Source: UBA1672 sp050633505
GTDB lineage: Bacteria > Pseudomonadota > Alphaproteobacteria > Micavibrionales > Micavibrionaceae
DNA length: 64,000 nt
Direction of reading: 5' to 3'
Assembly (NCBI GenBank): GCA_050633505.1
Contig: JBOEGQ010000006.1
Span: 19,066 to 83,065, forward strand
A program made the translations under genes and the position numbers. The notes under the pieces were generated by a model, which saw nothing but the letters and a program-made list of their open reading frames with translations, had not been told where the DNA came from and did not search any database. Below, in pieces: positions 18,798 through 29,600 of this stretch; position 1 is the first letter of the stretch, and each line of letters starts with the position of its first letter.

Positions 18798-19142
18798 ATG
18801 CCAGGTCCAATTTTACATGTCGGAATAAGTGCCTCATGTCCACATGGTGCACCAATGAGTGTTGCTCCGGGGGAGGCGCGTGTAATGGTTAGTGGCGCGC
18901 CTGTTGTAACTGTTGCGGATGTTTATAGTTACGCAGGTTGTCCGTTTCAAATACCCGTTGGTGCAGGAACGAAGCCGCAGCCCTGTGTGACGACGCAATG
19001 GGCAATGCCTGCGACGCGTGTGCTGGCAAATGGCAAGCCTGTGATGCTTGCAACAAGCGGAGGAATTGCGTTGAGTGCGGAGCAAATACCGCAAGGGCCA
19101 TCGGTTATATCTGTTGTTCAATCTCGTGTCATCGCAACTTGA
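18798..19142 (+). CDS. PAAR-like spike tip protein (Afp10 type)
   Basis: A 114-residue protein with short repeated turns: SASCPHGAPMSVAPGEARVM, VSGAPVVTVADVYSYAGCPF, TRVLANGKPVMLATSGGIAL. His and Cys residues (CPHGAP, AGCPF, KPQPCV) could bind the single metal ion at the tip of a PAAR cone. In eCIS the PAAR-like protein sharpens the spike and can carry effectors. It lies directly after the spike gene, with a strong ribosome-binding site (GAGGAGA). Confidence 0.8.
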   Translation: MPGPILHVGISASCPHGAPMSVAPGEARVMVSGAPVVTVADVYSYAGCPFQIPVGAGTKPQPCVTTQWAMPATRVLANGKPVMLATSGGIALSAEQIPQGPSVISVVQSRVIAT

Positions 19143-19157
19143 TTAAGGGAAAACGTT

Positions 19158-19517
19158 ATGAAGCATATTGCATACCCATATTCATTCGGAATTAACGGGC
19201 AGACGGCGGAGGCAACGAATGATGAGTATATTCGCGCATTGATGGAACAAATTCTATTTACAAATCCCGGGGAAAGAGTAAATCGTCCAGATTTTGGAAG
19301 CGGTTTAATGCAGCTTGTTTTTGCTCCGAATAGTGAGGCTCTGGTTTCAACGATTCAAATGACTGTACAGGCCGCGTTACAGAAATGGATGGGGGCGTTG
19401 ATCGTTGTGCATGGGGTACAAGTGGAACACCAAAATGCCATGCTTCATGTCACGGTGAAATATATGCCGTCATTACAAAAGGAAATGCGCGTTGCCAAGT
19501 TTGAGCGTTCGGTTTAA
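19158..19517 (+). CDS. Baseplate wedge protein gp25-like (Afp9 type)
   Basis: A 119-residue protein of the GPW/gp25 family, which joins the baseplate wedge to the first sheath ring and starts sheath polymerisation. Diagnostic parts are EQILFTNPGERVNRPDFGSG, then LMQLVFAPNSEALV. The conserved EPR-type core of gp25 appears here as GERVNRPDFG. It is followed after 12 nt by the large baseplate-J-type gene, as in phage and eCIS wedge operons. Confidence 0.9.
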   Translation: MKHIAYPYSFGINGQTAEATNDEYIRALMEQILFTNPGERVNRPDFGSGLMQLVFAPNSEALVSTIQMTVQAALQKWMGALIVVHGVQVEHQNAMLHVTVKYMPSLQKEMRVAKFERSV

Positions 19518-19529
19518 GGAGGAATGGTG

Positions 19530-21893
19530 ATGAGCACAGTATATAAATGCCAAGACTTGCGACGTAAATCTTTAGTCGAAGAGAAGGCCACCCTAAACGG
19601 AATTGATTATATCGAAATCGGAGATGCGTCCCAAACCGTGCTTGATGTATTCTTCCTTAACCCTTTGCCCGGGCAGGCAGGTGGGGTTCCTGCTGCAATT
19701 GCTTTGGATGTTGATAATATTCGTATCTCTGGTGGTACACGGATTGCTCATATTGATGTCGTTGGTGTTGTTTCGAATGGTAAGACGTTAACTGTTCATG
19801 TAAGCGAACCAGGTGATTTTTCCGAATACACATTATCCGTTGTTGTCGGGGAATCTGATGATAGCCCGCCCGATGGCTTTGATCCGGTTCTGTCTTCTGT
19901 CGGATTTAGTTTTAAGGCGCTTTGTGAGACGGATTTTGATTGTGTTCGTGACGCGCGCAATGTTGCCATTTCTGATGAAATGCCTGCGCTGAATTATTTG
20001 GCTAAAGATTACCAAAGTTTCAGGAAATTGATGTTAGATCGCTTGAGCGTTTCTTTACCTGATTGGAACGACCGGAGTCCTGCGGACCCATACATCGCAT
20101 TGGTAGAGGCGCTGGCGTATAAAGCAGACCAGCTCAGCTATTATCAAGATGCTGTGGCGACAGAAGCTTATCTGGATACTGCGCGTAGTCGTGTTTCATT
20201 GAGCCGACATGCACGTTTGATGGATTACTTCGTTGACGAAGGTTGTAATGCACGCAGTTTTGTTTATGTGCGAGTGGCTGAAAACTCTGATGCTGATATG
20301 TCTGTGTTGCCCGTATCAACATCTTTCATTGCAGCAGGTCAGGATGGCTCTGTGCAGGTTGCCTTGGATCAAATACAGAGATTTATCCGAGAGAAGAAAA
20401 TCATTTTTGAGTCTCTACATGATGTAGAATTGCGGTCTGCCCATAACAGAATATCATTTTATACTTGGAGCGATTCACAATGTTGTTTGGCTAAAGGTGC
20501 GGTTTTTGCAACTCTTTTGAAAAACCCCGATATGGAATTACGCGAAGGTGATCTATTGGCGTTAAAGCAGGTTGTATCACCTGTAACCGGGATTGAGGCA
20601 GATGTTGATCCGGAACTGGTGCATATTGTACGTCTTGTAAAGGTAGAGGAGGCCGTTGATCCGCTCGATGATCGTGAGGTTGTAAATATCACATGGCATG
20701 ATCAGGATGCATTACCGTTTGATTTGGTGATATCTGCAGAAATCTTGAATCAAGATGGAGCTTTGGAAAGTACAGATACCGCTGTGGCGTTTGGTAATGT
20801 TGTTGCAGTTGATCATGGATATGGCATGCGCGACATCCCCTTAGATATCGTTGCAGATGGTGGGCATTATCGACCGTTATTGCCGTATTCGAACATTAGC
20901 CATGCTGCCGCATATGATGCAGGGGGCTCGGCTCAATCCGTTCTTGCGCAAGGTGAATTTGTTTTGCCGGTTTTGTCCTTGGATGATGGTCATGCTATTT
21001 GGACAGCGCGCCGTGATTTATTGGCGAGTGATCGATTTGCGTCTGACTTTATTGTTGAGACGGAGGATGATGGTGCGGCTTATTTACGTTTTGGTGATGG
21101 TGAGTTCGGGCGTATGCCACAAATTGGCGGGCAGTTTAAATCGTCTTGCCGCATTGGTAATGGCGTTGAGGGGAATGTCGGACGTGGGGTGTTGAGCAAA
21201 ATTGCCCATAACGTTGACGGCATTGAAATGGTTACGAATCTCATCCCTGCGCAGGGTGGGTGTGATGCAGAAAATAAGCGGCAGATAAGGCAACGTGTTC
21301 CAGAGGCTTATAAAACGCAAAAACGTGCTGTTACGCCTGCGGATTATGAGGCTGTGCTTACGATGCGTGATGATGTGCAAGGGGCAAATGCGCGTATTCA
21401 GTGGACAGGCAGTTGGTACACGGTTTTTGTGACGGTGGATCGTGTCGGTGGTCTTTCCGTTCAAAATGATGTGGATTTCAAAAATGATATTCTGGAGATG
21501 CTTCGTACGTATCGTTTGGCAGGGTATGACTTGGAATTGCGTGATCCGTCCTATGTGCCTGTTGATCTTGCCTTGCATATTTGTGCCAAAGAAAATGTTT
21601 TTGTAAGTGATATAAAACGCCAAGTTTTACGCGTGCTTCACAACTATTTTACGGCAGATAACTTTACGTTTGGCGATCCGTTATATTCCAGTCGTATTTA
21701 CGCATTGGTTATGGGGGTGGATGGTGTGAATTCAGTTGATATCAGACGATTTAAGCGTTGGGGGAAACACCCTAATCAGGAGCTTGAGCGTGGCGTTATT
21801 GAAACCGGCGCACAGGAGATCATTCGATTAGAGGGGGACCCGAGCTTCCCTGAAGATGGGCAGATGGAAATTGAGATTGGGGGCGGATTATGA
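19530..21893 (+). CDS. Baseplate J-type wedge protein 1 (Afp11-like)
   Basis: A 787-residue wedge protein. The ATG at 19530 is chosen over one at 19524 because AAGGAGG (19516-19522) is then seven bases away. The N-terminal region (KATLNGIDYIEIGD, LDVFFLNPLPGQ) and the central helical part (MPALNYLAKDYQSFRKLMLD, DPYIALVEALAYKADQLSYY) are typical of the long eCIS baseplate assembly proteins. The J-like core has FGDGEFGRMP and QKRAVTPADYEAVL. Together with gp25 and the next protein it would form the six wedges round the hub that trigger contraction. Its stop overlaps the next ATG by four bases. Confidence 0.87.
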   Translation: MSTVYKCQDLRRKSLVEEKATLNGIDYIEIGDASQTVLDVFFLNPLPGQAGGVPAAIALDVDNIRISGGTRIAHIDVVGVVSNGKTLTVHVSEPGDFSEYTLSVVVGESDDSPPDGFDPVLSSVGFSFKALCETDFDCVRDARNVAISDEMPALNYLAKDYQSFRKLMLDRLSVSLPDWNDRSPADPYIALVEALAYKADQLSYYQDAVATEAYLDTARSRVSLSRHARLMDYFVDEGCNARSFVYVRVAENSDADMSVLPVSTSFIAAGQDGSVQVALDQIQRFIREKKIIFESLHDVELRSAHNRISFYTWSDSQCCLAKGAVFATLLKNPDMELREGDLLALKQVVSPVTGIEADVDPELVHIVRLVKVEEAVDPLDDREVVNITWHDQDALPFDLVISAEILNQDGALESTDTAVAFGNVVAVDHGYGMRDIPLDIVADGGHYRPLLPYSNISHAAAYDAGGSAQSVLAQGEFVLPVLSLDDGHAIWTARRDLLASDRFASDFIVETEDDGAAYLRFGDGEFGRMPQIGGQFKSSCRIGNGVEGNVGRGVLSKIAHNVDGIEMVTNLIPAQGGCDAENKRQIRQRVPEAYKTQKRAVTPADYEAVLTMRDDVQGANARIQWTGSWYTVFVTVDRVGGLSVQNDVDFKNDILEMLRTYRLAGYDLELRDPSYVPVDLALHICAKENVFVSDIKRQVLRVLHNYFTADNFTFGDPLYSSRIYALVMGVDGVNSVDIRRFKRWGKHPNQELERGVIETGAQEIIRLEGDPSFPEDGQMEIEIGGGL

Positions 21894-24394
21894 GTGATCT
21901 ATCATTGTTTGAAAATGATCATAATTGTTGTGGTGATGCGCAAGAATGTTGTGATCGTGAGGGACATGATAATTCTGCGGGGCAGGCGAAAATCACACAT
22001 CGCCCGAATAGGTATAATGGGTATATGGATGCTATGCGTCGTGATGTATCAAAAAGCCCGGCGCTACGTCGTTTGACGGTGCGCGATAACACAGATCCAA
22101 GCATGGCTTTGTTGGATGCATGGGGCAGTACACTTGAGGTTTTGAGCTTTTATCAGGATCATATCGCGAATGAGCATTACCTGAATACAGCAACAGAACG
22201 TGTGTCTGTTATAAAGCTGGCTGAACAGATTGGGTATCGGCCTCAACCTGGTGTTTCTGCTTCGACCCATCTGGCTTTTTATTGTGATGAATTTGAGGGT
22301 AGCCCGGAAAGTACCTTTATTGGAAAAGGTGTTACGGCGCAAAGTGTGCCCGGGCAAGATGAAATGCCACAAATCTTTGAAACAGATCAAGATATTACAG
22401 CCCGCCCCGAGTGGAATGCAATGCGGGTGCAGACATATCATGAATATGTGCCGTCTGGCAGGGATAATGTTTTGTATTTAGGTGGGGTGGTTTCTGGCCT
22501 CAAATCGGGTGATGTCCTTTTGATCGTTGGGGATGAGCGATATAACGATCAAAAAAGTAGTTTGTGGGATCATGCCCGTATCATCGATATTGAACCGTTT
22601 GAGGCAACAGATACTGTTTCTGCGTATACGAGAGTTACCCTGGATAACGCGATAGAGAATGACTATTCGGGAAAATCACCGCGTATTTTTCATTTTCGAA
22701 GACGTGCGAATCTGTTTGGTTCTAATGCGATGCCGTGGGCCAGCTTGCCTGTTAACTTACGGGTGGGGGAACATGTTGCTGGTGCAGATGGCAACAAAAG
22801 CTATGTTACGGGGTTATACGCCAATCGTTCAGATTCTTGGGCGGATAAAAACTTCCCTAGGGTAAGCGATGAATTACATTTGGATCAGCTTTATGACGGT
22901 ATCGCACCGCAAGACTGGGTGCTGATTGTTAATCCGTCCTATCAACGTTTGTTTCAGGTCGATGATGTCAGTGAGGTTACGCAGACGGATTATATGCTTT
23001 CTGCGCAGGTGACGAAATTGACGGTATCAGGCGGCGGAATACATCGTTTTTCTCCAAAGTCCGGTTTGGTTCTGTGCCAATGCGTTGAACTTGATTTTGG
23101 GGTGAAGCCTGTTGATACATTGTTACGCGGTCAAAACATTACTTTGCCTGAGGTGCAGGGGTTATCTCATGGACAAATCATTGCACTGAGTGGGGATGAT
23201 GAGGCGGGGAATTCCCATACTGATATATTGGTGATTGATCAGGTTATCGAACGTGACGGGAATTCAGAGTTACGTACAGAAAAAGCACTGTCTTATGATT
23301 ACATTCCACAGACTGTCACGGTGAATGCAAATGTTACGACAGCCAGCCATGGAAGAAGTGTGCAGGAAACGTTGGGAAGTGGTGACGGTAGCCGTGTGTC
23401 ACAGAGTTTTATATTGATGCAGTTGCCATTGGCGCATGTGAATGCCGCAACGGCGCGTGGTTTTCAAACGACATTGGAGGTCAGGATAGATGATATTCTT
23501 TGGGATGAAGTCGAAAGCTTTCATAAGCGTGGGGAAGATGAGCGTATTTATATCACCAAGATTGATGATAACGGGCAGGTCACCATTCAATTTGGAGATG
23601 GTGTAAATGGTGCGCGTTTACCAAGTGGCCGTAATAACGTCGTTGCCCGGTATCGTGTAGGTGGTGGTCTTGATGGGGTGGTAGAACCTGAAAAGATAAC
23701 CCAATTACTGACCATGCCGTTAGGTTGTTCAAAGGTTACGAACCCCCTTGCATCTGAGGGGGGAAGCGATCCGGAAACGTTAAATACAGCGCGTCAAAAT
23801 GCGCCTCTTAGTGTCGTGACAATGAACCGTATCGTCTCTTTGAAGGATTTTGAAGATTTTATTCATGCATATCCCGGGGTTGGAAAGGCGCAAGCTGTAC
23901 CTCTTTGGGGGGAAGATGGTCGCGTTGTTCATTTGACTGTCTCGTTAGAAGGTGGCGTGTCTTTAGAGCAAGGCAGCATTACAGAGCAAAACTTGCGGGT
24001 GAGTGTGGATGCTGCGCGCCATGTTGATCATGAATTTAAACTTTCAGGGTATGAGGCGCTGGGGTTCATTTGTAAGGCTGAGTTGATTATTCATCCTGAT
24101 TATCTTTTTGATACTGTTAAGGGTGCCGCAATATCTGCATTGTCTGAAAGGTTTTGTTTTGACAACCGGACGTTTGGGCAGGATGTCACCTTGGCAGAGA
24201 TATACGCCTGTTTGCATGATGTTGATGGTATTGAAGGGATTGATGTGAATGCCTTGTATTTGGATAGCGAGGCCGAAACATTACAACGCCGTTTGCCTGC
24301 CCAAGAGGCACGTAATGAAAATGGTGAATTTCGAAAGGCGGAGCTTTTGACGGTCAATACAAGTTATCTTGAGCTAACGGAGAAAACGGCATGA
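21890..24394 (+). CDS. Baseplate J-type wedge protein 2 (Afp12-like) with Cys-rich N-terminus
   Basis: An 834-residue protein related in layout to the preceding one: helical region DPSMALLDAWGSTLEVLSFY, then YLNTATERVSVIKLAEQIGY, a beta-rich middle, and the J-type core IQFGDGVNGARLPSGRNNVV with VVTMNRIVSLKDFEDFIHAY. The first ~27 residues carry five cysteines (NCCGDAQECCDREGH) that are absent from the paralogue and may bind a metal or form a surface cap. It would be the second wedge component. Four-base overlaps at both ends show tight coupling. Confidence 0.85.
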   Translation: MSDLSLFENDHNCCGDAQECCDREGHDNSAGQAKITHRPNRYNGYMDAMRRDVSKSPALRRLTVRDNTDPSMALLDAWGSTLEVLSFYQDHIANEHYLNTATERVSVIKLAEQIGYRPQPGVSASTHLAFYCDEFEGSPESTFIGKGVTAQSVPGQDEMPQIFETDQDITARPEWNAMRVQTYHEYVPSGRDNVLYLGGVVSGLKSGDVLLIVGDERYNDQKSSLWDHARIIDIEPFEATDTVSAYTRVTLDNAIENDYSGKSPRIFHFRRRANLFGSNAMPWASLPVNLRVGEHVAGADGNKSYVTGLYANRSDSWADKNFPRVSDELHLDQLYDGIAPQDWVLIVNPSYQRLFQVDDVSEVTQTDYMLSAQVTKLTVSGGGIHRFSPKSGLVLCQCVELDFGVKPVDTLLRGQNITLPEVQGLSHGQIIALSGDDEAGNSHTDILVIDQVIERDGNSELRTEKALSYDYIPQTVTVNANVTTASHGRSVQETLGSGDGSRVSQSFILMQLPLAHVNAATARGFQTTLEVRIDDILWDEVESFHKRGEDERIYITKIDDNGQVTIQFGDGVNGARLPSGRNNVVARYRVGGGLDGVVEPEKITQLLTMPLGCSKVTNPLASEGGSDPETLNTARQNAPLSVVTMNRIVSLKDFEDFIHAYPGVGKAQAVPLWGEDGRVVHLTVSLEGGVSLEQGSITEQNLRVSVDAARHVDHEFKLSGYEALGFICKAELIIHPDYLFDTVKGAAISALSERFCFDNRTFGQDVTLAEIYACLHDVDGIEGIDVNALYLDSEAETLQRRLPAQEARNENGEFRKAELLTVNTSYLELTEKTA

Positions 24395-26625
24395 TAGGGT
24401 CTTATCAGGAATTCTCAGCAGAACATTTATATGCTCTTTTGCCTGCGATTATACGCCAACGTGATCTGGAGGAGGGGCAGCCTCTTAAAGCTTTGATTGG
24501 TGTCTTGGCAGAGCAGGGAAGATCTGTTGAGCAGGATATTGAGGATTTGTATAATAATATCTTTGTGGAGACATGTGAAGATTGGGCTGTGTCATATATT
24601 GGAGATCTTTTGAGGTGTGCCCATTTACATGGGGTCGATGATGCCGGATTTTCACAGCGCGCCTATGTTGCCAATACGATCGGCTATCGCAGGCGTAAGG
24701 GTACCTTAGGGGTGATGGAGGCACTTGCTCATGACACCACGGGGTGGAGCGCCCATGGACGTGAATTCTTCTCAACCTTATCTACGACGCAGAATATTAA
24801 CCATGTTCGTCATGGTGCACCTGCTATGGCCGATATTGGTGATGTAGAGGCGATGGCGTTGATTGATGGGGCATTTGACACGCAACCACGTGGCGTAGAT
24901 GTCCGTCATATTGATGGTACCTATGGTCAAGAAGCGCGGCACCATATTTCCAATATCGGTTTGTATTTGTGGCGTTTGCAAAGCTATAGCCTTTCCGAAG
25001 TAACGGCACGTCAGAGAAATAACGGGGGTAATGACGGTTTTTATTTTATTGATTACGCGCGTCGTGACTTATGCCTGTTTAATAAACCAAAAACAGAACA
25101 TGATATTACCCAGATATCACAAGAGACTAATGTGCCCGCACCTTTACGCCGTATTCCCTTATATATGGAACTGGAAAAACGCAGGCAAGATATTGTCGAT
25201 GGATATAGCGTTTCACCAGTTTGGTTTGATAATGCCCCACCTTTTCGTATCTATGTACAACAACAAGACGGGGATGATGTCACAGAAATCCCCTTTGAAG
25301 AAATACTTGTATGTAATCTTGAAACATTTAAAAGACCGAAAAAGAAGAAGGCATACACACATTCCCGTAGCGGCGATGTTGTTGAGCTTCCCATACAGGT
25401 GGCCATTGATCCTGAGAATGGCCGTATTGCGTTTCCCTCGCGTGTGAAGCCGTTTAAGGTTCTTGTTGATTATGCGTATGGATTTAGCGGTGATTACGGC
25501 GCAGGTGCGTATCAGCGTTATAATGATGTATCAGATCTAACAGATCGAGAAGTTAATTGGCATGTTGCCGTTACGCAAAGCGAAGCTCCGGTTGCGAATA
25601 GTATTTTTGCCACGCTATCAGAAGCCGTGGAAGCATGGAACAATCAACCCGCAGGTACGGTTGGTCTTATTTCTATCATGGACAACCATATTTATGAGGA
25701 AAGCCTTAGTGGTGCGAGTGGCATTGCAATTCCTGAAGGTAGCTTATTGGTTCTTAGCGGAGCTGATTGGCCGGAATTACCAACGGAAAATGATGGTGAG
25801 CTAAGACGTATCAAGGGGAGGGTAGACGGCAGTGGCTTGGCGCCGCGTATTATCGGGAATATTGATATTCGTGGTGGCGCAAGCATTAACAGCGATGCCC
25901 CCGGTGAAATCATTCTGGACGGGTTATGTGTGACAGGGAATGTCAATATTGATGAAGGCGAAAACACGCATCTGGGTATGATTGATATTCGCTCTTGTAC
26001 CCTTGGTAACGGATCAGGAATATTGCAAGTTAATGGAGATGATACCCCCCTTGTGGTGTCTTGTTCGAAATCTGTTTTATCTGCCGTGGATATTGCAAGT
26101 GGTATTCAAAAACTGTCCATAACTGACACAATTTTAAGTAAAGGTATTGATGCGCGGGCGGCATTTGTTTCAATATCATCAAGTACAATCTTGGGTAACG
26201 TTTGGGCGCAAGAAATTTTTGCGCAGAATACTATCTTTTCTGATGTCGTTGTAACTAAGCGGCAGCAGACGGGTTGTCTAAGGTTTTGTTTTGTTTCTTC
26301 GGGATCGGTTACGCCGCGAAAATACAGGTGTTTGCCGGATATTGCGTTGAAGGATAGTGAAACAGGAGATGCGTTGCCATCCTCTGAACAAAACAGGATT
26401 AAGGCACGTTTGGTTCCGTCTTTTACATCAGAGGAATTCGGGCATCATGCTTATGGCCAATTGGATGAAGGCTGTGATGTGTTGTTTAAAAACTCTGCTG
26501 AAGACGGAAATGAGATGGGCATTTTCCAAGGGTTAAAGGGTACATACCGTCAAAAGAATATGACTTTGGCCGGGCGCGAGTATTTACGTTTTGGGCTTCA
26601 GTACGGAGCCTTGTTCGAGAGCTGA
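24391..26625 (+). CDS. Tail protein I-like baseplate protein with beta-helical C-terminal part
   Basis: A 744-residue protein. Residues ~1-130 resemble the phage tail protein I family: AEHLYALLPAIIRQRDLEEG, EQDIEDLYNNIFVETCEDWA, VSYIGDLL and RAYVANTIGYRRRKGTLGVM, which links wedge to fibre. The middle has a YAYGFSGDYGAGAYQRYND segment. From ~480 to ~640 short alternating strands (ILDGLCVTGNVNID, MIDIRSCTLGNGSGILQVNG) suggest a small right-handed beta-helix, which could project from the baseplate. The C-terminal region contains FGHHAYGQLDEGCDVLFKNS. Proteins of this type lie between the J-type and DUF6519 proteins in eCIS loci. Confidence 0.75.
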   Translation: MIGSYQEFSAEHLYALLPAIIRQRDLEEGQPLKALIGVLAEQGRSVEQDIEDLYNNIFVETCEDWAVSYIGDLLRCAHLHGVDDAGFSQRAYVANTIGYRRRKGTLGVMEALAHDTTGWSAHGREFFSTLSTTQNINHVRHGAPAMADIGDVEAMALIDGAFDTQPRGVDVRHIDGTYGQEARHHISNIGLYLWRLQSYSLSEVTARQRNNGGNDGFYFIDYARRDLCLFNKPKTEHDITQISQETNVPAPLRRIPLYMELEKRRQDIVDGYSVSPVWFDNAPPFRIYVQQQDGDDVTEIPFEEILVCNLETFKRPKKKKAYTHSRSGDVVELPIQVAIDPENGRIAFPSRVKPFKVLVDYAYGFSGDYGAGAYQRYNDVSDLTDREVNWHVAVTQSEAPVANSIFATLSEAVEAWNNQPAGTVGLISIMDNHIYEESLSGASGIAIPEGSLLVLSGADWPELPTENDGELRRIKGRVDGSGLAPRIIGNIDIRGGASINSDAPGEIILDGLCVTGNVNIDEGENTHLGMIDIRSCTLGNGSGILQVNGDDTPLVVSCSKSVLSAVDIASGIQKLSITDTILSKGIDARAAFVSISSSTILGNVWAQEIFAQNTIFSDVVVTKRQQTGCLRFCFVSSGSVTPRKYRCLPDIALKDSETGDALPSSEQNRIKARLVPSFTSEEFGHHAYGQLDEGCDVLFKNSAEDGNEMGIFQGLKGTYRQKNMTLAGREYLRFGLQYGALFES

Positions 26626-26668
26626 GTTTTAGGATTATTACAATATTTAAGAGAAGAGAGTATTGCAC

Positions 26669-29600
26669 ATGAAGGGCGATTACACACGATTTACATTTAA
26701 TCCTGAGAAGGAATATAAGGGTGTTTTAAAACAGCAGGGGCGCGTTGATCTTGATTCTGATTGGAATGAACAGCAGGCAATCCAGACGCATTATCGTGAA
26801 ACAATCGCCGGTGATATTATAGGGGCAAGCGGTGCACCTGAACAAAATGCGGGCTTCCGTGTGTCTGTTGATGGCGGTGTACCGGTCTTTAGTGACGGGC
26901 GTTATTATGTTGATGGCACGCTATGTCAGAATAATGTTGATGAGGTTAGTCTTCTGAATCAGCCTCATTCGCCGTTTTCTGAATTACCTGATACGGACGG
27001 ACGATATATTGCGTATTTGGATGTTTTTGATCGTCATATTACATCCTTGGAAGACAATAATATTCGCGAAGTTGCCCTAAACGGTCCGGATACAACGACA
27101 CGTATCCAGAATATTTGGCAGGTGAAATTGTTGCGCATTGGTGGGGCAGGAGCGTCTTTCCATTGTATGAGTAATAATTTGAATTGGTCACGATTACGGA
27201 TGGGTTCGACAGCACAGCTTGCCGCGCAAGCAAAGGCAAGTGCGGCGGTGAACGCCAATCCATGTGTGATTTCGCCTGATGCGGGATATCGTCGTTTGGA
27301 AAATCAATTATATCGTGTGGAAATACATAAGGGGGGAACGCCTGCGCAATCAACATGGAAATGGTCGCGCAACAATGGCGCTCAGCTTGCCAAGTGGACA
27401 GGACAAGATGGTAATACGTTGAAAGTCTCACAAAGCAATGTACAAGCCTTTGGCGGATTTAAGAATGGCCAATGGATTGAGCTGACAGATGATATACGTG
27501 AACTACGTGAAGAACCGGGTACGCTTGTTAGAATCGAACGTGTGCGAAATAACGAGATTATTATAGAGGCGGCAACGGCAACCGGTCCTACCGATTTGGC
27601 TGATTTCTCATCTAATCCTAAAATTCGTGGTTGGGACTCGGTTGGTGAATTACGTGTTAATCAAGCGGGTGATGATGAGGGGTGGATACTGCTTGAAGAT
27701 GGTGTGCAGATCAAGTTTGCGGAAGGGCGTCAGAAAACTGGAGATTACTGGGTTATTCCCGCACGTACAAATACGGGAGATGTTGAATGGCCGCAGAAAA
27801 ACGGTGAACCTGAATTCTTAAAGCCCCATGGCCCTAAGCATCGTTGCGCTCGACTTGCGCTTTTGGATTTTGATGGCGGTGACTGGAAGGTTGTGAGTGA
27901 TTGTCGCGATTTGTTTCCGGCGTTAACAGATCTGATACAGCTTTCTTATGTTGGTGGTGATGCACAGAGCGCAATGCCTGATCCGTCCGCGCCGAATGCG
28001 CGGCTTAACCTTGCACGGCCGATTGAAGTCGGGGTTTCACGTGGTGGTACCCCTGTTTCGGGGATGCCTGTTCGATTTAAGGTACGTTCAGGCACTGGTG
28101 GTCTGGATGGTGGTGCAGATACAGAAGTTGTGGTGGAAACCGATGGGCGGGGGATTGCATCTTGCCGATGGGCTGTCGATTCGCAAATGGCGGTTCAAAC
28201 ATTACATGCCGATTTGCTTCGGGCATCGGGGAGCTCGCAACATGTGCCCATTCGTTTCCATGCCGGGTTAGAGCGTGCAGATCTTGTTTCCTATGACCCT
28301 GCGAATACGCCGGAATTAGCCGGGGCGAAAACAGTGCAAGAGGCGATTGATGCTTTGGCGAAAATTAATCATGAAGGGTGCACAACTTATGTCGTAAGAC
28401 CCGGAGATCATTGGCAGGATATCTTTGATCAGATTGAAGATGGTGAAGATGCTCATATCTGCTTTCAGCGCGGTATTTATACGCTTGATAAACCGTTGCG
28501 GATTGAAGGCAAGGGGCACTTAAAGGTAACCGGTGCAGGGAATGGCAGCCAAATTATAGCGCGTAGTCATGAGGCTGCTCTGGAGTTTGTGAAATGCGCG
28601 GGTGTATCTGTACGTGATTTGTTTATTGAGGCGGGTAATGTCGGAATACAGGGGAAAATAAAACATATTTTAGGGGCGTTAACGATTGAGGATGTCCCGC
28701 AGGTTTCCATCCGTGATGTTCGTGTGAAATGTGCAGGGGCAAGTGTCTTACGACGCGCATGTATCACCGTAGTAAAAGACAAACGGATAAATGTGAAAGA
28801 TGTTGTTCCGGGGGAATGTGTGACCATTCAAGACTGTGATCTAACCGTTGGGCATAAACAAAATGCCATATTGCTTGTGAATGTTGAGAAAACAAAGATT
28901 GCAGGCAATTGCATTAAGGTTGGGAAGCGCCCGAAAACGTTGAATTTGAATAAGCAACTTGAGGCACCCAAGATGCGTGCGGATATTGCGACAATGCTTG
29001 TCGGTTCACCTGTTGTGGCAGAAGTGAATATCAAAGATGGCAAAGTAAATACGCATAAGGTCGGCTCTTATACTTTGGTCGTTAATTCGAGCGTGCCAAA
29101 GCATGAATGGGATGCATTGATGCGTAAAGATCCGCCAAAGGCCGCCGAGAGAAAATCAAAGGCAGGGGCGACAAAGTATTTTGACAGAATGGCTGAAAAG
29201 GTTGTTGAAGATCCTTCTATGCTTAAGAGTTATGAGCGCAATGTTAAGGCCTTTGAAAAAGATATGGGAGATGCCGCATTTAATAATCTGATCGCCACAC
29301 CACATGGCAAAACTGTGATGCGTAATATGTTGGTTAACGGTGATGTGAAGGTTGAAGGGTTTAATGAAATCAATAATGCCAACCATAATACTGTCGTTAG
29401 CTATGACGGTAACAGAGTTTCAATGGATTCTGTGCTTTCGGGGAAAACATGGCTGAAAATGTTGAAGTCCGAAAATGTACGTGCCGATAGTAATGAGGGT
29501 TTATTAAAGGAGGTGCAAGGGCTTGCGGGTAAGCTTATTATTGATGAAGGATTCCGTAATCAGCATCCCGAGGCAAAGAATTGGTTTGAAGGCTTGGTGA

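Noticed and set aside
21084..21623. Open frame of 179 codons on the - strand within the first wedge gene
   Set aside because: Antisense shadow of a clear J-type coding sequence; no start signal.
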